In this document: one piece after another, positions 22,231 to 34,502 of the stretch | Layout: the number at the start of each line of letters is the position of its first letter | Position numbering within the stretch: position 1 is the first letter of the stretch | Assembly: GCA_034766995.1 (NCBI GenBank) | Contig: CM068313.1 | Coordinates: 10,916,512 to 10,980,511 of the forward strand | Direction of reading: 5' to 3' | Length of the DNA stretch: 64,000 nt | Source: Acanthacorydalis orientalis | Taxonomy: Eukaryota > Arthropoda > Insecta > Megaloptera > Corydalidae | Program-made: the position numbers and the translations under genes | Notes under the pieces: model-generated | The model's input: the letters and a program-made list of their open reading frames with translations, nothing else | Told to the model about the DNA's origin: nothing | Databases searched by the model: none

Positions 22231-22450
22231 AACCTGTTCTTTTAATCCAGATATAGTGACCTTTAACTTCTATTTTTTCCCAAGACCAAAACGTGATTAC
22301 AAAGAAACGCATTTTGCTTCTATAAATCAAGTTAAGGCTGACAAGAAGGATTAACTGAGGAAAAAAGATCAAATTTGTCAATAATCTATGAATTGGACAG
22401 ACATATATCGATATTAATGTCATATTGAAAAATAAATATACTATTTCACA
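22231..22450 (+). pseudogene. Mariner transposase C-terminal fragment, tandem to the previous one
   Basis: It restarts at the third catalytic region: 'FNPDIVTFNFYFFPRPKR', then 'DYKETHFASINQVKADKKD', 'LRKKDQICQ' and a terminal 'CHIEK'-like tail with a stop. The Asp of the DFxLF motif is changed to Asn. The alignment with 37590-37780 is good in order and ending, so this is the same lineage. Confidence 0.65.
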
Positions 22451-22581
22451 GGTTTTACTTCTGTTTTCTTCCTTTTGTGTTCTATTCTAATACTTCAAAC
22501 TATTCAACAGTTATGAGCTTTTGTATTAGTGTCAACACGGTTGTCAAGTCAAAATGTTCTTCTTCAAGGTCACTTTTTAGT

Positions 22582-22584
<3 letters not shown>

Positions 22585-22644
<60 letters not shown>

Positions 22645-22659
22645 CAGAGACAGAGAGAA
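22585..22659. repeat. (TA)n with (GAGACA)n tail
   Basis: About 52 bp of TA, then CACAGAGACAGAGACAGAG. Confidence 0.96.
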
Positions 22660-23192
22660 AAAACGGACTTCTAATTCCATTATCGATACAATTTTTCTCT
22701 CCTACGTATCTCCGCAAAATAATACTATTTCTGTATGTATTTATCTATATTTATACAATTCTATTCTTAAATTTCATATCAACGACATTCACCGCTTTTT
22801 AGACACGTTGATAGATTTATAAATAGAACAGATTTTGTTGACATATAAACAGGTAGGAAACTTTTTTAAAAAAAAGGTTTCTTCTCGGTCGGTTTTCTTT
22901 CAAAAGTACATTTTGTGCGGTCTGATATTTCTACATGTGTGCGTTGTTGTGTCTCTGTATGTAGAACATCTCACCAGAACTACACTTTTTCTTACAAACA
23001 GGATTCGATTTGTCATTTATTTCATGTCATTTATCTGAACACTGAACATATATTAACATTTATCATTCAACTCTGTACGTATTTTATGCGATTTTTTTTT
23101 ATTTAATAATGAACATACTAATGAACAAAACGCAAGATAAATTTTATAAAGCACTTTTTTATTAATGAAAATATCTGCGTGTTAAATAAATC

Positions 23193-23195
<3 letters not shown>
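22660..23195. other. Unassigned stretch
   Basis: Two overlapping short plus-strand frames (22835-23106) lack recognisable features. Confidence 0.35.

Positions 23196-23225
<30 letters not shown>
23196..23225. repeat. (TA)n microsatellite
   Basis: About 30 bp of TA. Confidence 0.93.
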
Positions 23226-23228
<3 letters not shown>

Positions 23229-23579
23229 ATTCTTTCAATTATCTTATAATTTGTTTGTAAGAAATACTATAAAAAAAAAATAATATTTTTAATTGGATAT
23301 TTCAAAAAAAATAAAATGATTGCAGGTTTTTTTAAAGAATGTATACTCTTCGTTAATCTACAAAGAACAAAGTCTAAACACTGATTAAATCTTTGTTTTT
23401 GCTATTTACATGAATCAATAAACAAATTCATACAGGTCTAAATTGTTTATTATTGTTAATATTATTGCATCGCAAAAAAATAAAATGTACAGGTTCGTCC
23501 AAAAAAAAGGTTTTTATCAGACTTCATCAGTCACACTTTATCAGTCCATAACTTAGTAACATTTTTTCTTTCTTCCCTA

Positions 23580-24050
23580 TTTCAAGAATCATACTGATCG
23601 ACTACTGAAGGAAAACAAAAACGATAACAGGAGCCTATTATGATACATTATTGGATCGTTTGAAAGAAGAGTTGAAACAAAAACGACCAAGACTGGCGCA
23701 CAAAAAAGTTGTCTTTCACCAGGACACCGCGCCATCTCACAAATCGACCGACGCAACGGTAAAATTGAACGAATTAGGCTTCAAATGATTCGTTATCTAC
23801 CCTTTTCTCCGAACACGGCCCCGTGCGACCACTTCTTCCCCTTCCCAAACTTGAAAATTTGAGTCAATGGAAGAAATTATTAAGAAATTATAATGTGGAT
23901 GTCATCGCTACCGTCAATGCATATTTTGCAGGCTCGCTGGAGTCCTCAATGGAGACTATGTTGAAAAACAAAATCGATTTTTTCCAAAAAACAGAGTTTA
24001 AATTGCTTTTTACCATACTTATCAAACGACCCGCGTATGTATGGTGATAT
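23580..24050 (+). pseudogene. Mariner transposase C-terminal half
   Basis: The plus strand gives 'GAYYDTLLDRLKEELKQKRP'-like sequence, then 'RLAHKKVVFHQDTAPSHKS' (second Asp block, HQD). 'KLNELGFK' is followed by a stop, then 'SPNTAPCDHFFPFPNLK' (third Asp block near 23825). After a shift, 'VDVIATVNAYFAGSLESS' continues to about 24000. A 74-codon open frame at 23823-24047 lies over this part. The N-terminal half is absent and there are at least two frameshifts. It belongs to a different lineage from the element at 4556-5830, judging from the sequence between the second and third Asp. Confidence 0.78.
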
Positions 24051-24079
24051 ATAATGCACAGATACTAATAATATCTCAC

Positions 24080-24240
24080 TAATTGAGGCAACTTTTACAG
24101 AATGTTCTACAGACTGGTACCCTAAAGACTATGTCTTCACAAAACACACATACAAAAAATCAAAAATGATCAATAAAACATTCTTTTATAATTTATGTGA
24201 TTAACAAAAAAAAGTCATTCACAGAAATTCGCTAGCATAA
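24080..24240. repeat. Foldback repeat family 1, right arm
   Basis: 'aaaaaatcaaaaatgatcaa' and 'taaaacattcttttataatt' plus the outer 'attcacagaaattcgctagc' remain. The motif is lost. Confidence 0.4.
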
Positions 24241-24693
24241 TTACCATACACTATCATTTATATAAAACAAGTATTTGATACACTTTTTAACAAGGAAATG
24301 AATATTTTCAGATAACAGAATTAATTAACATTTAAATATAAACCACAAACTTGATTCATTCATCATATTTATAATATTCTTACTCTAATTATACATTTAC
24401 CTATATTGATAGTTCGTTATCAGAAACATATGTTCTTGAAATTCTATTTCTATACTGAAACGTCGTATCTACTGTGAAACATTGTAGATATGAAATTATG
24501 AACGATAGTGTAGTAAAGTTTATTGCGACAGCGTAGACTATGTATAGAATATGCAGCGTCATTTAATTAGTAGTGCAAATGTGTGACATCATCATCATCA
24601 TCCGCCATTGTGTATGTAGTATGTAATAGAAAAAGAAATATCAGAAGCTTGATCCCACCGCCCTTGTATTATAGTTAATTTCATGTAACTTTA

Positions 24694-24699
<6 letters not shown>
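24241..24699. other. Unassigned AT-rich stretch
   Basis: Contains a (CAT)n run 'catcatcatcatcatccg' near 24587-24604. Otherwise nothing recognised. Confidence 0.4.

Positions 24700-24769
<70 letters not shown>
24700..24769. repeat. (TA)n microsatellite
   Basis: About 70 bp of TA. Confidence 0.97.
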
Positions 24770-24771
<2 letters not shown>

Positions 24772-25379
24772 CTAATAAATTTACATATTTCAACAGATAT
24801 TAACATTTAAACGTTGCTGATAAGCGAATAGAGTGATAATGTTAGATGTTACCAATCAGTGTGAATAATTAAATAGAATACTGGATTATTTGTGTCTAAT
24901 TCCATAGATAAACGCTTTTTTTGTTTGTTCCTGTTTGTGTTTGACTTATTTCGTATTTATTGGAACAACATATGTACATTGGCGTCGAAACAAGATCTGT
25001 TCATGTACAGTGATTTGAATTGTATACTTCTTTTATTATGCAGCGAATATATCTGACTGTTTGGCGGAGTTTCAGGTTATTGGCTGAATCTTTTGTCTAG
25101 ATTTAAATGTCTATAAATATGAATTATGGTTATTGTTATTAAACTAGTTTTCTCTAAAAAAAAGAATAATAAAAATTAGATAAATGGGTTGAAAATGTCG
25201 CAAGAATATTTATTTATTTATTATGTCTGATAAAGAGAACTACTTAAACAGTGAAATATTTTAATTGAAATAATGATAAGACAATACAGGAAAGTGTTGA
25301 TAAATAACAGAATTTGAAAGAAATTAAAATATTTGATTATAGTAACATTTCTTGCATTTTTGGCACTGACCAAATTCGA
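24770..25379. other. Unassigned AT-rich stretch
   Basis: About 600 bp with no recognisable feature. Confidence 0.4.
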
Positions 25380-25540
25380 TTTCAGAAATGGATTCTTTTT
25401 TTCACTTAATAAACAATCAAAAAAAATTGTGATCAAAAATAATCAATAAATTATTCTTGATTGTTGCTTATATGCACTTCGATAACGATTCAAACATCTT
25501 CCAAAGTACAGAAAAATAATGTAAATTGTAATTTTAATCA
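25380..25540. repeat. Foldback repeat family 1, left arm
   Basis: 'tgtgatcaaaaataatcaat', 'cttgattgttgcttatatgc' and 'acttcgataacgattcaaac' then 'atcttccaaagtacagaaaa'. The right arm is missing. The motif is partly decayed (the CTG is lost). Confidence 0.6.
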
Positions 25541-25824
25541 TATTTTTCAATTAAAATTAAACATTTCTCAGTTGTTTTGATGTTTAGACCTATATATTTC
25601 TATTTTCTCTCTTACTATTATTTTCTGAACGAGGCAGAAGTAATCTTGTTCAGATCTAGACATAAGTATTTACACCACTAGTTTATAACCCGTCAAAATT
25701 AACAGAAACAGAAAGAAAAACTGTTTATTGGTTTTTACAACATAATATATTTAAACATAAAAAATATCCAAGAATGAGAAATAATGAATTAAGCTTGAAA
25801 CCTATGAGCCAACAAAGCAAATAT

Positions 25825-25885
25825 TTCTCGTCGGCGTAGACTTTGTCCTGCGGACCAAGTGACGAGAAATGTGGGTGTTTATTAT
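25825..25885. repeat. Imperfect hairpin in a GC-richer block
   Basis: ATTTCTCGTC pairs with GACGAGAAAT. Inside them ACTTTGTCC pairs with GGACCAAGT (one mismatch) around a TGC loop, with a 7-nt bulge GGCGTAG on the 5' side. The same bases lie in a 67-codon minus-strand frame (25725-25928), which I do not recognise. Confidence 0.5.
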
Positions 25886-26156
25886 ATAAATTCATCAATT
25901 CAAGTGTCCTACTTAATAAGTCTATCATATTTTATCATATTATCTTTCATCGGTGAACTTTTAGCAAATCAAGTGTTTTTAGATTAAAATACAACACCGT
26001 TCGGTTTAACTTTTTAATATTTGTCTTTTCTCGTTTTTTTATAACTGAACTAAAATCCCAAATCACTTATAATTACATAAGTTCTAGATAGAAATATGGA
26101 TACCGGAGTTTGCGGATAATTTTATACAAATATAGAGATTATTAAAATCTCTCTCC

Positions 26157-26191
<35 letters not shown>
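26157..26191. repeat. (TA)n(CA)n compound microsatellite
   Basis: About 19 bp TA and 17 bp CA. Confidence 0.95.
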
Positions 26192-26254
26192 TGTACATAT
26201 ATACACACATAACTTGTAAATAATTTATTTAAGTTCACTTTATCTGAATACAGT

Positions 26255-26420
26255 CCTGATATTATGACTAAATTGACTTTTACAAATGAATTCGTTTTTT
26301 ATCCCACAAACCAACAAAATTTTTTGATCAAAAATGTTTAATAAACGATTATTGATCATTTTAAATTGTTATTAATGCGCATTCCGAAAGAGATTCAATC
26401 AACTTCATAGTGCAACAAAA
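26255..26420. repeat. Foldback repeat family 1, left arm
   Basis: 'tgatattatgactaaattga' is the family's outer end, followed by 'ccacaaaccaacaaaatttt', 'ttgatcaaaaatgtttaata' and 'tgcgcattccgaaagagatt'. A (TA)n starts where the right arm would be. Confidence 0.65.
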
Positions 26421-26433
26421 TATGGAAACAATG

Positions 26434-26434
<1 letters not shown>

Positions 26435-26499
<65 letters not shown>
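26435..26499. repeat. (TA)n microsatellite
   Basis: About 65 bp of TA. Confidence 0.97.

Positions 26500-27664
<1,165 letters not shown>

Positions 27665-27719
<55 letters not shown>
27665..27719. repeat. (TA)n microsatellite
   Basis: About 55 bp of TA. Confidence 0.97.
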
Positions 27720-27720
<1 letters not shown>

Positions 27721-28064
27721 CTGAATATTTAAATATGATAGACTCGTTTTTTTCTCCAAAAGACCTAGTATTTTATAGTGTGATAATAATCAATAAACCT
27801 CAAACGTACATTTCAAATTCAGCAACTGAATATTGTAAGGTTTTCCTTTTTTTAGTGTACAAGACCGTGTTAACTAACAAATACAAATCAGTCGACTAGA
27901 AGACTTATAGATAGACAGTTAACAATATCTTAATTCATTTACAATACTTGAGAAGATAAAAACAATCTTATTCAAGTGTTCAGCAAGTTAGTTCAATGTG
28001 AAGAATATAAAAATAATCATCAGTACTAAAACTGAAATATTTATAAGTTAATAAATTGATTGTG

Positions 28065-28200
28065 GAATTGTCATCTAAACGTATATAAATGTCATGAAAG
28101 TAATCAAAAATGATGTACTGAATATTTTTAATCAAAAAAGTTGGTATGGTTTCTGGGATGAAAAAAAAACAATTCATTCGTGAAATTGATTTAAGTTGTT
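28065..28200. repeat. Foldback repeat family 1, right arm
   Basis: 'gtaatcaaaaatgatgtact', 'gaatatttttaatcaaaaaa' and 'caattcattcgtgaaattga' are in family order. The stem-loop is replaced by unrelated bases. Confidence 0.5.
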
Positions 28201-29110
28201 CCTAATCATAGAATAAGTTCTAACATGTGACTGTTTCGATTCTAATAAAGTGAGTTAACAATAAATGAATTATGGTTTTACAGAGAGTCGAGACTGATTA
28301 TATGTATCCGAACAAATATATTACTGTAAATTACCCCTTATGTAAACCTAGACAAATAATGTGTCTAATCGTCAAAACTTAAATTTAATATTAAACCGCA
28401 ATAGGAACTGAGCTCACAATAAAGCTCTGACATTGGCTAAATTCAAAATAGTGTCAGAACTGTGTTCTACTAAAATTATTTCACGGTCAACACAACTGAA
28501 CAGATATCGTAAAATTACAAGTAAAATTTAATCAATTCCACTGGACATTCAATTTCTCACTGACTGATCGGAATTGTTTTCAAATTTTATTAATCTCTTC
28601 TTTTTTTTAAAAAAAAAAACAACACGTGTACATACTGAGAAAAATATTGCATTTCTCAAAAATCAAATGGCGTCAATTAGCAATTAAATCACTGTACACA
28701 AAACTAAGTCAATTAGAAGTAGAAGCATAGTGTTTGTATTTGAAATCAGTTTAAAATTTAAACAATAGACAATATGCAAACTGACACGATGATCATTATA
28801 GAACACTAAATGAAAAATAAGAAAATGTCTGAATAAATCTTTTTTTCACGTTAAAACCTATTAATTCTTTAAAATAAATTAATAAAATGATACTGACAGT
28901 AATATACACTAGTTAGTAATCATAAATATACATTTCTGTTTTTTTTCCTTTATGAATTTTACAACAGAGATGAAAATGATTTTTGTTCTCGTTTATTCCA
29001 CCATACATTCATGTTTACACATCAACATGGAATCATTTGTACAGGCAAGATCTACAGATGAAAATAGCTTTAATTTTATAAACAATTTGTGCATTGATTT
29101 CACAAACGCA

Positions 29111-29114
<4 letters not shown>
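28201..29114. other. Unassigned AT-rich stretch
   Basis: About 900 bp. An outer-end-like piece of family 1 ('gtgtcagaactgtgttctac') is near 28453. No gene recognised. Confidence 0.35.

Positions 29115-29164
<50 letters not shown>
29115..29164. repeat. (TA)n microsatellite
   Basis: About 50 bp of TA. Confidence 0.97.
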
Positions 29165-29166
<2 letters not shown>

Positions 29167-29530
29167 GTTGTGGTTATCCACGAAACCATGTACCAAGCCA
29201 TCGGAGCGACTAAGCAAGGAAGCAGCCAACAACCACCAACTACACTACTACTGCATACGTTCTCTGTATTATATACCTAATGTGAAATCAATATCAATAT
29301 TTGCTTTGATATTGGCAATTTGCTATATGAAGAGATATATACACATAATATTCGCGTACAGCTCTGTCATCCTTGTCGAGCACGAGCAAGAACTTAATGA
29401 TACTTGACTGTGTTACAAGTTGAACGAACGTTGCTCGACTGTCGATGATAGTTTTTGATATTTTTTTTCTCTCGGACGGTTTTGTTACAAACACACACAC
29501 AAAGGAGATGTAATAGTGTGTCTACACATA

Positions 29531-29533
<3 letters not shown>
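29165..29533. other. Unassigned, more balanced composition
   Basis: The block at 29170-29450 is less AT-rich than its flanks. A minus-strand frame (29294-29500) includes 'FLLVLDKDDRAVREYYV', which looks protein-like but is not recognised; no splice pair supports it. Confidence 0.25.

Positions 29534-29610
<77 letters not shown>
29534..29610. repeat. (TA)n microsatellite
   Basis: About 77 bp of TA. Confidence 0.97.
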
Positions 29611-29614
<4 letters not shown>

Positions 29615-29888
29615 AATGTGTGTGTATAGACTTGAGATGCAGTACATGCGTAATTCAAACTATTTTCAAATATCAGTTCAGTTTAGATAACATTTTTATA
29701 TTTTGATCTAATTCTTATTCAAGAATTGTTGTCAATAAATATTAATTATTTAATAAAAGAGGATTTTTTTTTAATTCTAACAGTTTCATTTTTTTTTCTT
29801 AATAATTAATGCATTTAAAATTTTATGATCGATATGTTTGGAACACAAACTTAAAAAAATTTAAATGAAATAATAATTTTCGTACATG

Positions 29889-30118
29889 TACGAGGCGCGT
29901 TTTTAAAGTAAGATCCGTTTTGTAATAACCGCTAATTAAACATAAAAGATAAGACCACGCATGCGCAAAAGTTGTACATGGTTCATGGGCTAGGCATCAG
30001 CTGTTTAGTCATCATGGGATTGTTGTATGATGCCACATATAAGTGATTTATAATGAATGAAACAATAAATAATCCTGTCAGTTGCGAGGTTCGTGCTACG
30101 ATTCAGTTTTTAGACCAA
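29889..30118 (+). pseudogene. Mariner 5' end and N-terminus fragment
   Basis: Begins TACGAGGCGCG then TTTTTAAAGTAAGATCCG, a typical mariner-type end with TA at the boundary. About 160 bp later, at 30053, a start codon opens 'MNETINNPVSCEVRATIQFL' and stops at 30118. This matches the N-terminal DNA-binding start of one mariner lineage. The rest of the transposase is missing and the sequence switches to a piggyBac-like tail. Confidence 0.6.
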
Positions 30119-30154
30119 TAGGAAATTTTCACAAGGAGAGGACAAGAACTTCTA

Positions 30155-30375
30155 CTTCCACCTCTAAAACTAGGTTAAATGGAAAGCTTCGCATAATGAG
30201 AAAAGGTGAAAAGACGAATTGTGTTGTATGTTCCAAAAGAAAGGAAAATGGTGGGAGACGTCAAATGAGTGATTACTAAGATAATTGTCTAAATAAATCC
30301 AGAATGCACATGGGAGACTGTTTCCAGAAGTACCATACCAAGGCGAATTACAAAATGTAATAAAGTCAAACTTTA
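30155..30375 (+). pseudogene. piggyBac-like transposase C-terminal zinc-binding tail
   Basis: The plus-strand frame reads 'TRLNGKLRIMRKGEKTN' and then the zinc-binding cluster 'CVVCSKRKENGGRRQMSDY', a stop, and 'DNCLNKSRMHMGDCFQKYHT'. This is the C-terminal Cys/His-rich domain found in piggyBac transposases, with CxxC, the C...C pair and the closing YHT in the right order. One expected Cys codon has become a stop. The catalytic domain is absent. The fragment starts directly after a mariner 5' end, so the locus is a chimera of two transposon fragments. Confidence 0.75.
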
Positions 30376-31117
30376 TTTACATTAGAACAATCATACGTAC
30401 AAAATAAATAAATTCATAAGCATTTGCAATTTTTTGCTTTCAAAACAAAACTTCTCTTTTCCAAAAGCTTCACTGCAAGAGAGAGTGTTGAGAGGGTTAC
30501 TGGAAAATAGTATAAAAAATGTTCAGAGTGCAAATGGATAATATAATTATTAATTTTATTACAAATAATATTACACTCGACAGTCGACGAAATTTTGAGT
30601 TACATTGTTTATCCGCATTTCGGTAACGACGCAGTCATCCTCAGAACAAAAAATACAAAAACAAAATTGGAAAAAATCTTATCCAACGCACACGCCGACA
30701 CTTAAATTTTTAATTAATACTGAAAAAAATCCATAGAAAGATATTGAAAAACCAAACTTAAAATACATGCGTATTGAAATGACGAAATATGAATTATAGA
30801 TTTGCATCGAAGGAAAAAATATTTAAACTGAAATCGAACCAGATTTCGCACGTTTCGCAAATAAACGTGAGCTGCTACACTGTACATTTCCAACTATGTT
30901 TTTCGTCTCGCCATCCATACACAAATCTTGAACATGGCGCACGACAGCAATGACGTGTGACTGTGTATTTTGACAAGTTATTGGCAGCTGATGACGACAG
31001 TTGATAAACATGTACGAATATAGAAACGAATTCGACATTAGCGTAGGCCACCGAGCAATAGAATTCTTATATATTATGTATACATGGGATATAAAACTAT
31101 ACTTCTAGTGTATATAC
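30376..31117. other. Unassigned stretch with a family 1-like motif
   Basis: On the minus strand near 30605-30650 the block 'CTGAGGATGACTGCG', then 'CGTTACCGAAATGCGGAT', has the family motif layout without the usual flanks. Otherwise no gene. 30820-31030 is less AT-rich. Confidence 0.35.
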
Positions 31118-31121
31118 ATAT

Positions 31122-31194
<73 letters not shown>
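31118..31194. repeat. (TA)n microsatellite with one slip
   Basis: TA with a TAATAT interruption near 31132. Confidence 0.97.
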
Positions 31195-31199
<5 letters not shown>

Positions 31200-31629
31200 T
31201 TCATAGAAAACTCATTTTTAACCTGTACATTATTTTTCTTCGAGAGTTAGACTGAAAGGTTCATTCCTTAAAAGCAATCGACTTCACAAATAGAAAAAAA
31301 GTACTAAAAACAATACGTATCTGGGAATAAATTCTAAGAACTTTCCATATTGAAATAAATTATTTAGGAAATAAAAGGATGTGTAAGTAGTTTGTACGCA
31401 GTGAAAATATTCATAAATTTTATATAACATCGAAACAATAACTAAAAGTTACAGATCGAAACTCGTACTTTACTTTTTTCTTATAATTTGAATATTTTAT
31501 TTATTTGAAAAAATGTATTTGTTTAAAACAAATTACAATACGGAATAAAAGTTTATTTCGATCTTGAGGTACATAAAAGAGAATCTTTAAAATATACAGT
31601 AAACAGATGTGTACGTGTATCTGAAATTA
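31195..31629. other. Unassigned AT-rich stretch
   Basis: No feature recognised. Confidence 0.4.
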
Positions 31630-32176
31630 TTGGGTTGGCAGAAAAATAATTGCGGTTTACGGCCTTCAAATTCGTACACGTGGCTGTTTTAAGTGGTCCA
31701 GAATTGTTGGATGGCTAACATCTAACTTTTGTGCAAGCTCTCGAATTGTTGTGGGTGGTTCTGGTTTAACCAACGATTTCAGTTGGGCGTTATGAACTGA
31801 AGGACGTCCACGACCTTCTTCATATTTAAGGTTCTCGTCTCCAGTACGAAATTTCTGGAACCACCATTGTACCTTACATTGCTTAACAGTACCCACGCCA
31901 AAAGCATCGTTTACTTTACCAGCAGCTTCTGCTGCTTTACAACTCGTTTTGAACTCATACAAAAAATCATCGTATTTGCTTCTCTTCCATCTTTAATTCA
32001 ATAGCTCAAATACCAAAATTAATAATAAAAACAAAATCGATGGTACCAAAATATAGACTGGAAAATGCGCTTTAAAATGATATGAACATGAACACGATGA
32101 AATGACACTTTCATTGAAAAAAATTAGATTAGCATTCAGAATACAAAAACCGCAATTATTTTCCTACCAAGCTAAT
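31630..32176 (-). mobile_element. Internally deleted mariner, 547 bp (copy 2)
   Basis: The left end begins TTGGGTTGGCAG followed by AAAAATAATTGCGGTTT. The right end finishes AAACCGCAATTATTTTCC then TACCAAGCTAA. Both ends are bordered by TA, consistent with a target duplication. The minus-strand frame (31666-31962) begins MYEFKTSCKAAEAAGKV, continues 'VQWWFQKFRTGDENLKYEE' and 'IRELAQKLDVSHPTILDHLKQ', then breaks off at the same point as in copy 1. It has a few bases fewer at the junction, compensated elsewhere, so the total length is equal. The first Met is present here but not in copy 1. No catalytic residues remain. Confidence 0.9.
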
Positions 32177-32244
32177 ATTTACTCTCATATTTAAAAAAGA
32201 GTCCATATCGATAATACGGTTAGTTCCGTAGGCTTTTTTTTGAC

Positions 32245-32520
32245 TTTTCAAGAATATTTCTTTAGCATCATGTTTATTAGATGTTAATCAAATCATTTCC
32301 ATAACGATTCAATCATTCTCAGATCGGTTAGGTACAGAAAAGTTCACGGCATACAGTTTTTTCTGAAAAGTTTTTCTGTACTACAATTATAGTTTCTGTA
32401 CCTTAAGCGCCCTGAATATGATAGAACCGCCATTAAAGTACGTAGAATTCATTTTAAAAACGAGCAATAATCAATTACTGAACCTTGATATTTTAATTTA
32501 AAATAGAGTCATGATTGATT
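32245..32520. repeat. Foldback repeat family 1, two-armed copy
   Basis: Left arm 'aatcatttccataacgattc', 'aatcattctcagatcggtta'; centre 'tttttctgtactacaattat'; right arm 'accttaagcgccctgaatat', 'gatagaaccgccattaaag'. Core changed at several positions. Confidence 0.6.
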
Positions 32521-32593
32521 TAATATAAAAGCACCGAATTAATCTTTAGACCTGTTAGAATGTTTATTAGATCAACTCTATAAAAAAATTATA

Positions 32594-32666
32594 TTAGGTA
32601 GGAAAGTTGCGGTTTTTGTTATGAATTTGAAGGCCATAAACCGTAATTATTTTTCTACCAACCTAA
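32594..32666. mobile_element. 73-bp miniature mariner
   Basis: TTAGGTAGGAAAGTTGCGG at the left and AATTATTTTTCTACCAACCTAA at the right form inverted ends with TA on both sides (32592-32593 and 32667-32668). Only 'atgaatttgaaggccata' lies between them. That centre is the sequence found just inside the 3' end of the two 547-bp elements. It is therefore a further deleted member of the same family, made almost only of its ends. Confidence 0.85.
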
Positions 32667-32668
32667 TA

Positions 32669-33087
32669 GTTATTGGTTACAAGCAATATAAAGATGTAGC
32701 ACGACGAAAATATAAAAAAAAGTATATGAAACATAAAAGTGCAGTACAAATTCATTCAAAATAGACTGTCTTTCTGAAATCAGTACAGACGGTCATGATT
32801 TATTCGTGTAAGTGCAAATTCAGCCACATTGCCAGAACTGTGTTAAGCAAATATTATAAAAGGTTTCAAGAAGTAATGATTTATTTTAAATTTAAAAAAA
32901 AAATACATTTTCAACATTTTTTTTTGATAAAAAGGTTATTTCTTTTCACCGATTTCACAAGTCTCTCACTCTTTATTTATGACAGTAAAGCATCTTCAAA
33001 CAAAAGTCATATTATTCTTTGGAAAAAATACAATGTCCATGTTAAACATTTATTCAAGACGTTCATATTAGACACTTATTAATTGTA

Positions 33088-33092
<5 letters not shown>
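32669..33092. other. Unassigned AT-rich stretch
   Basis: A 95-codon plus-strand frame (32795-33082) starts with a family 1 outer-end-like piece ('attcagccacattgccagaa') and has no recognisable domain. Confidence 0.35.

Positions 33093-33137
<45 letters not shown>
33093..33137. repeat. (TA)n microsatellite
   Basis: About 45 bp of TA. Confidence 0.97.
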
Positions 33138-33140
<3 letters not shown>

Positions 33141-33383
33141 ATATGTATATAATGAACATAAATAAATTTATACATACGCACATAATCCGACATATGAATA
33201 ACCAAAAATCATTATTTCTAAAAATATCCCGTTTCAAAACATATTAGTCACTGTTCGTTCGTACACCACTGAATTCACGTGATTTTATACTTCTGTGAAC
33301 TAAAGACGCCCCCTTAACTCGACACCCACGCCACCTCTTTGCCAAACTGCTCAATGGAAATAATGAAATACGTTTTCTCTCCC

Positions 33384-33425
<42 letters not shown>
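33384..33425. repeat. (TC)n(TA)n compound microsatellite
   Basis: About 25 bp TC joined to about 19 bp TA; last such tract before a 7.7-kb gap. Confidence 0.97.
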
Positions 33426-33426
<1 letters not shown>

Positions 33427-34423
33427 TGTATGTATGTATTTAGTTATAAAAATACTGAAAAGTAAAAAGATACAAAGTAAAAAACGTGAATACCAATCAG
33501 TGTTTCATCTTTGTAAACAATTATCCCGGACCACGTGCAGGTGAGTGAGTTTTCTTAAAAGAGATGTCGATATTAATTAAATTTAAGTATGTACTGTATG
33601 AATCTTTTTTTCGAGTCTAACAACATTCCCATGAATCAGAATATTAAATGTAATTAATTTATTAAAGGTTCAAGTTACGAAGAAGTCACGAAAAGGCTTT
33701 CAACTAAGTGATTTTTATTTTCCTTTTGTGTTTTTATATAAATATTTTATACGTTCTGATACTACTTGAAAGGTTTATAATAAATTTACAAGGTGTAGAT
33801 CTATTTTTAAATACCATACAGATAATTGTAAAAATTGACATTCGACTTGAAAAGTATACACGTGACGTATAACAGACACCTACACATCTGGCAGTTTAGT
33901 TGCTGGAATCCTTTTGCAGTGTTTGTTACTACATTTTGCAACATTGTATTATTTTCAAAGTCGAACACAACGCAGTATATATTTCGATGTTTAGAGAAAG
34001 CATCAATGGTTCCCTTTGAAGAAAATGTTTCTATTAAAATAAACATGAAGAGTTATAAACAAAATATCAGTTTACCTACTCATAATATTTACTGCACTAA
34101 AATGTAAGTAAACTTGTTTAATCCTTCTTTCTTATCATTTCGCAAGTTTGTTTTCATATTCTAAACAAAAAATTTAAAGTTTTTTTTTTATAAAAAAAAT
34201 GTCTAATTTTATTTTCCCGTTATACTTAATTGTAAATAATACAGTTTTGAATCAAAACTGCAATTTTCAATATAATAATTCCATTTCAAAAATCTTTTGT
34301 TAATTTTGATCAAAATTTAATATGGAAAGATGAAATATTTAAAGAAAAAATAAAGGTTTTAATAAAAAAAGATTTCTAAAAGAAACATGAAAAAATATAT
34401 TCAACTAGTGAGTTAAAGTCTGT
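33426..34423. other. Unassigned stretch with a strong donor-like site
   Basis: At 33532-33545 the sequence CCACGTGCAG|GTGAGTGAG is a good splice-donor match on the plus strand. I find no supporting acceptor or open frame, so it may be chance or the end of a non-coding exon. The frame at 33835-34107 has no recognised similarity. Confidence 0.3.
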
Positions 34424-34502
34424 TGAAATGACAGTTTCATTGAAAAAAAAATAACGTTAGAATTCAGAACATAAAACCGCTATTATTTTCCTACCAACCT
34501 AA
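34424..34502. mobile_element. Truncated end of the 547-bp mariner family
   Basis: 'tgaaatgacagtttcattga' then 'cagaacataaaaccgctatt' and TTTTCCTACCAACCTAA match 32097-32176 over about 80 bp. A TA follows. The other end is missing. Confidence 0.8.

Noticed and set aside
33835..34107. 90-codon plus-strand frame overlapped by a 79-codon minus frame
   Set aside because: The two frames overlap on opposite strands, neither resembles a known family, and no splice site supports either.
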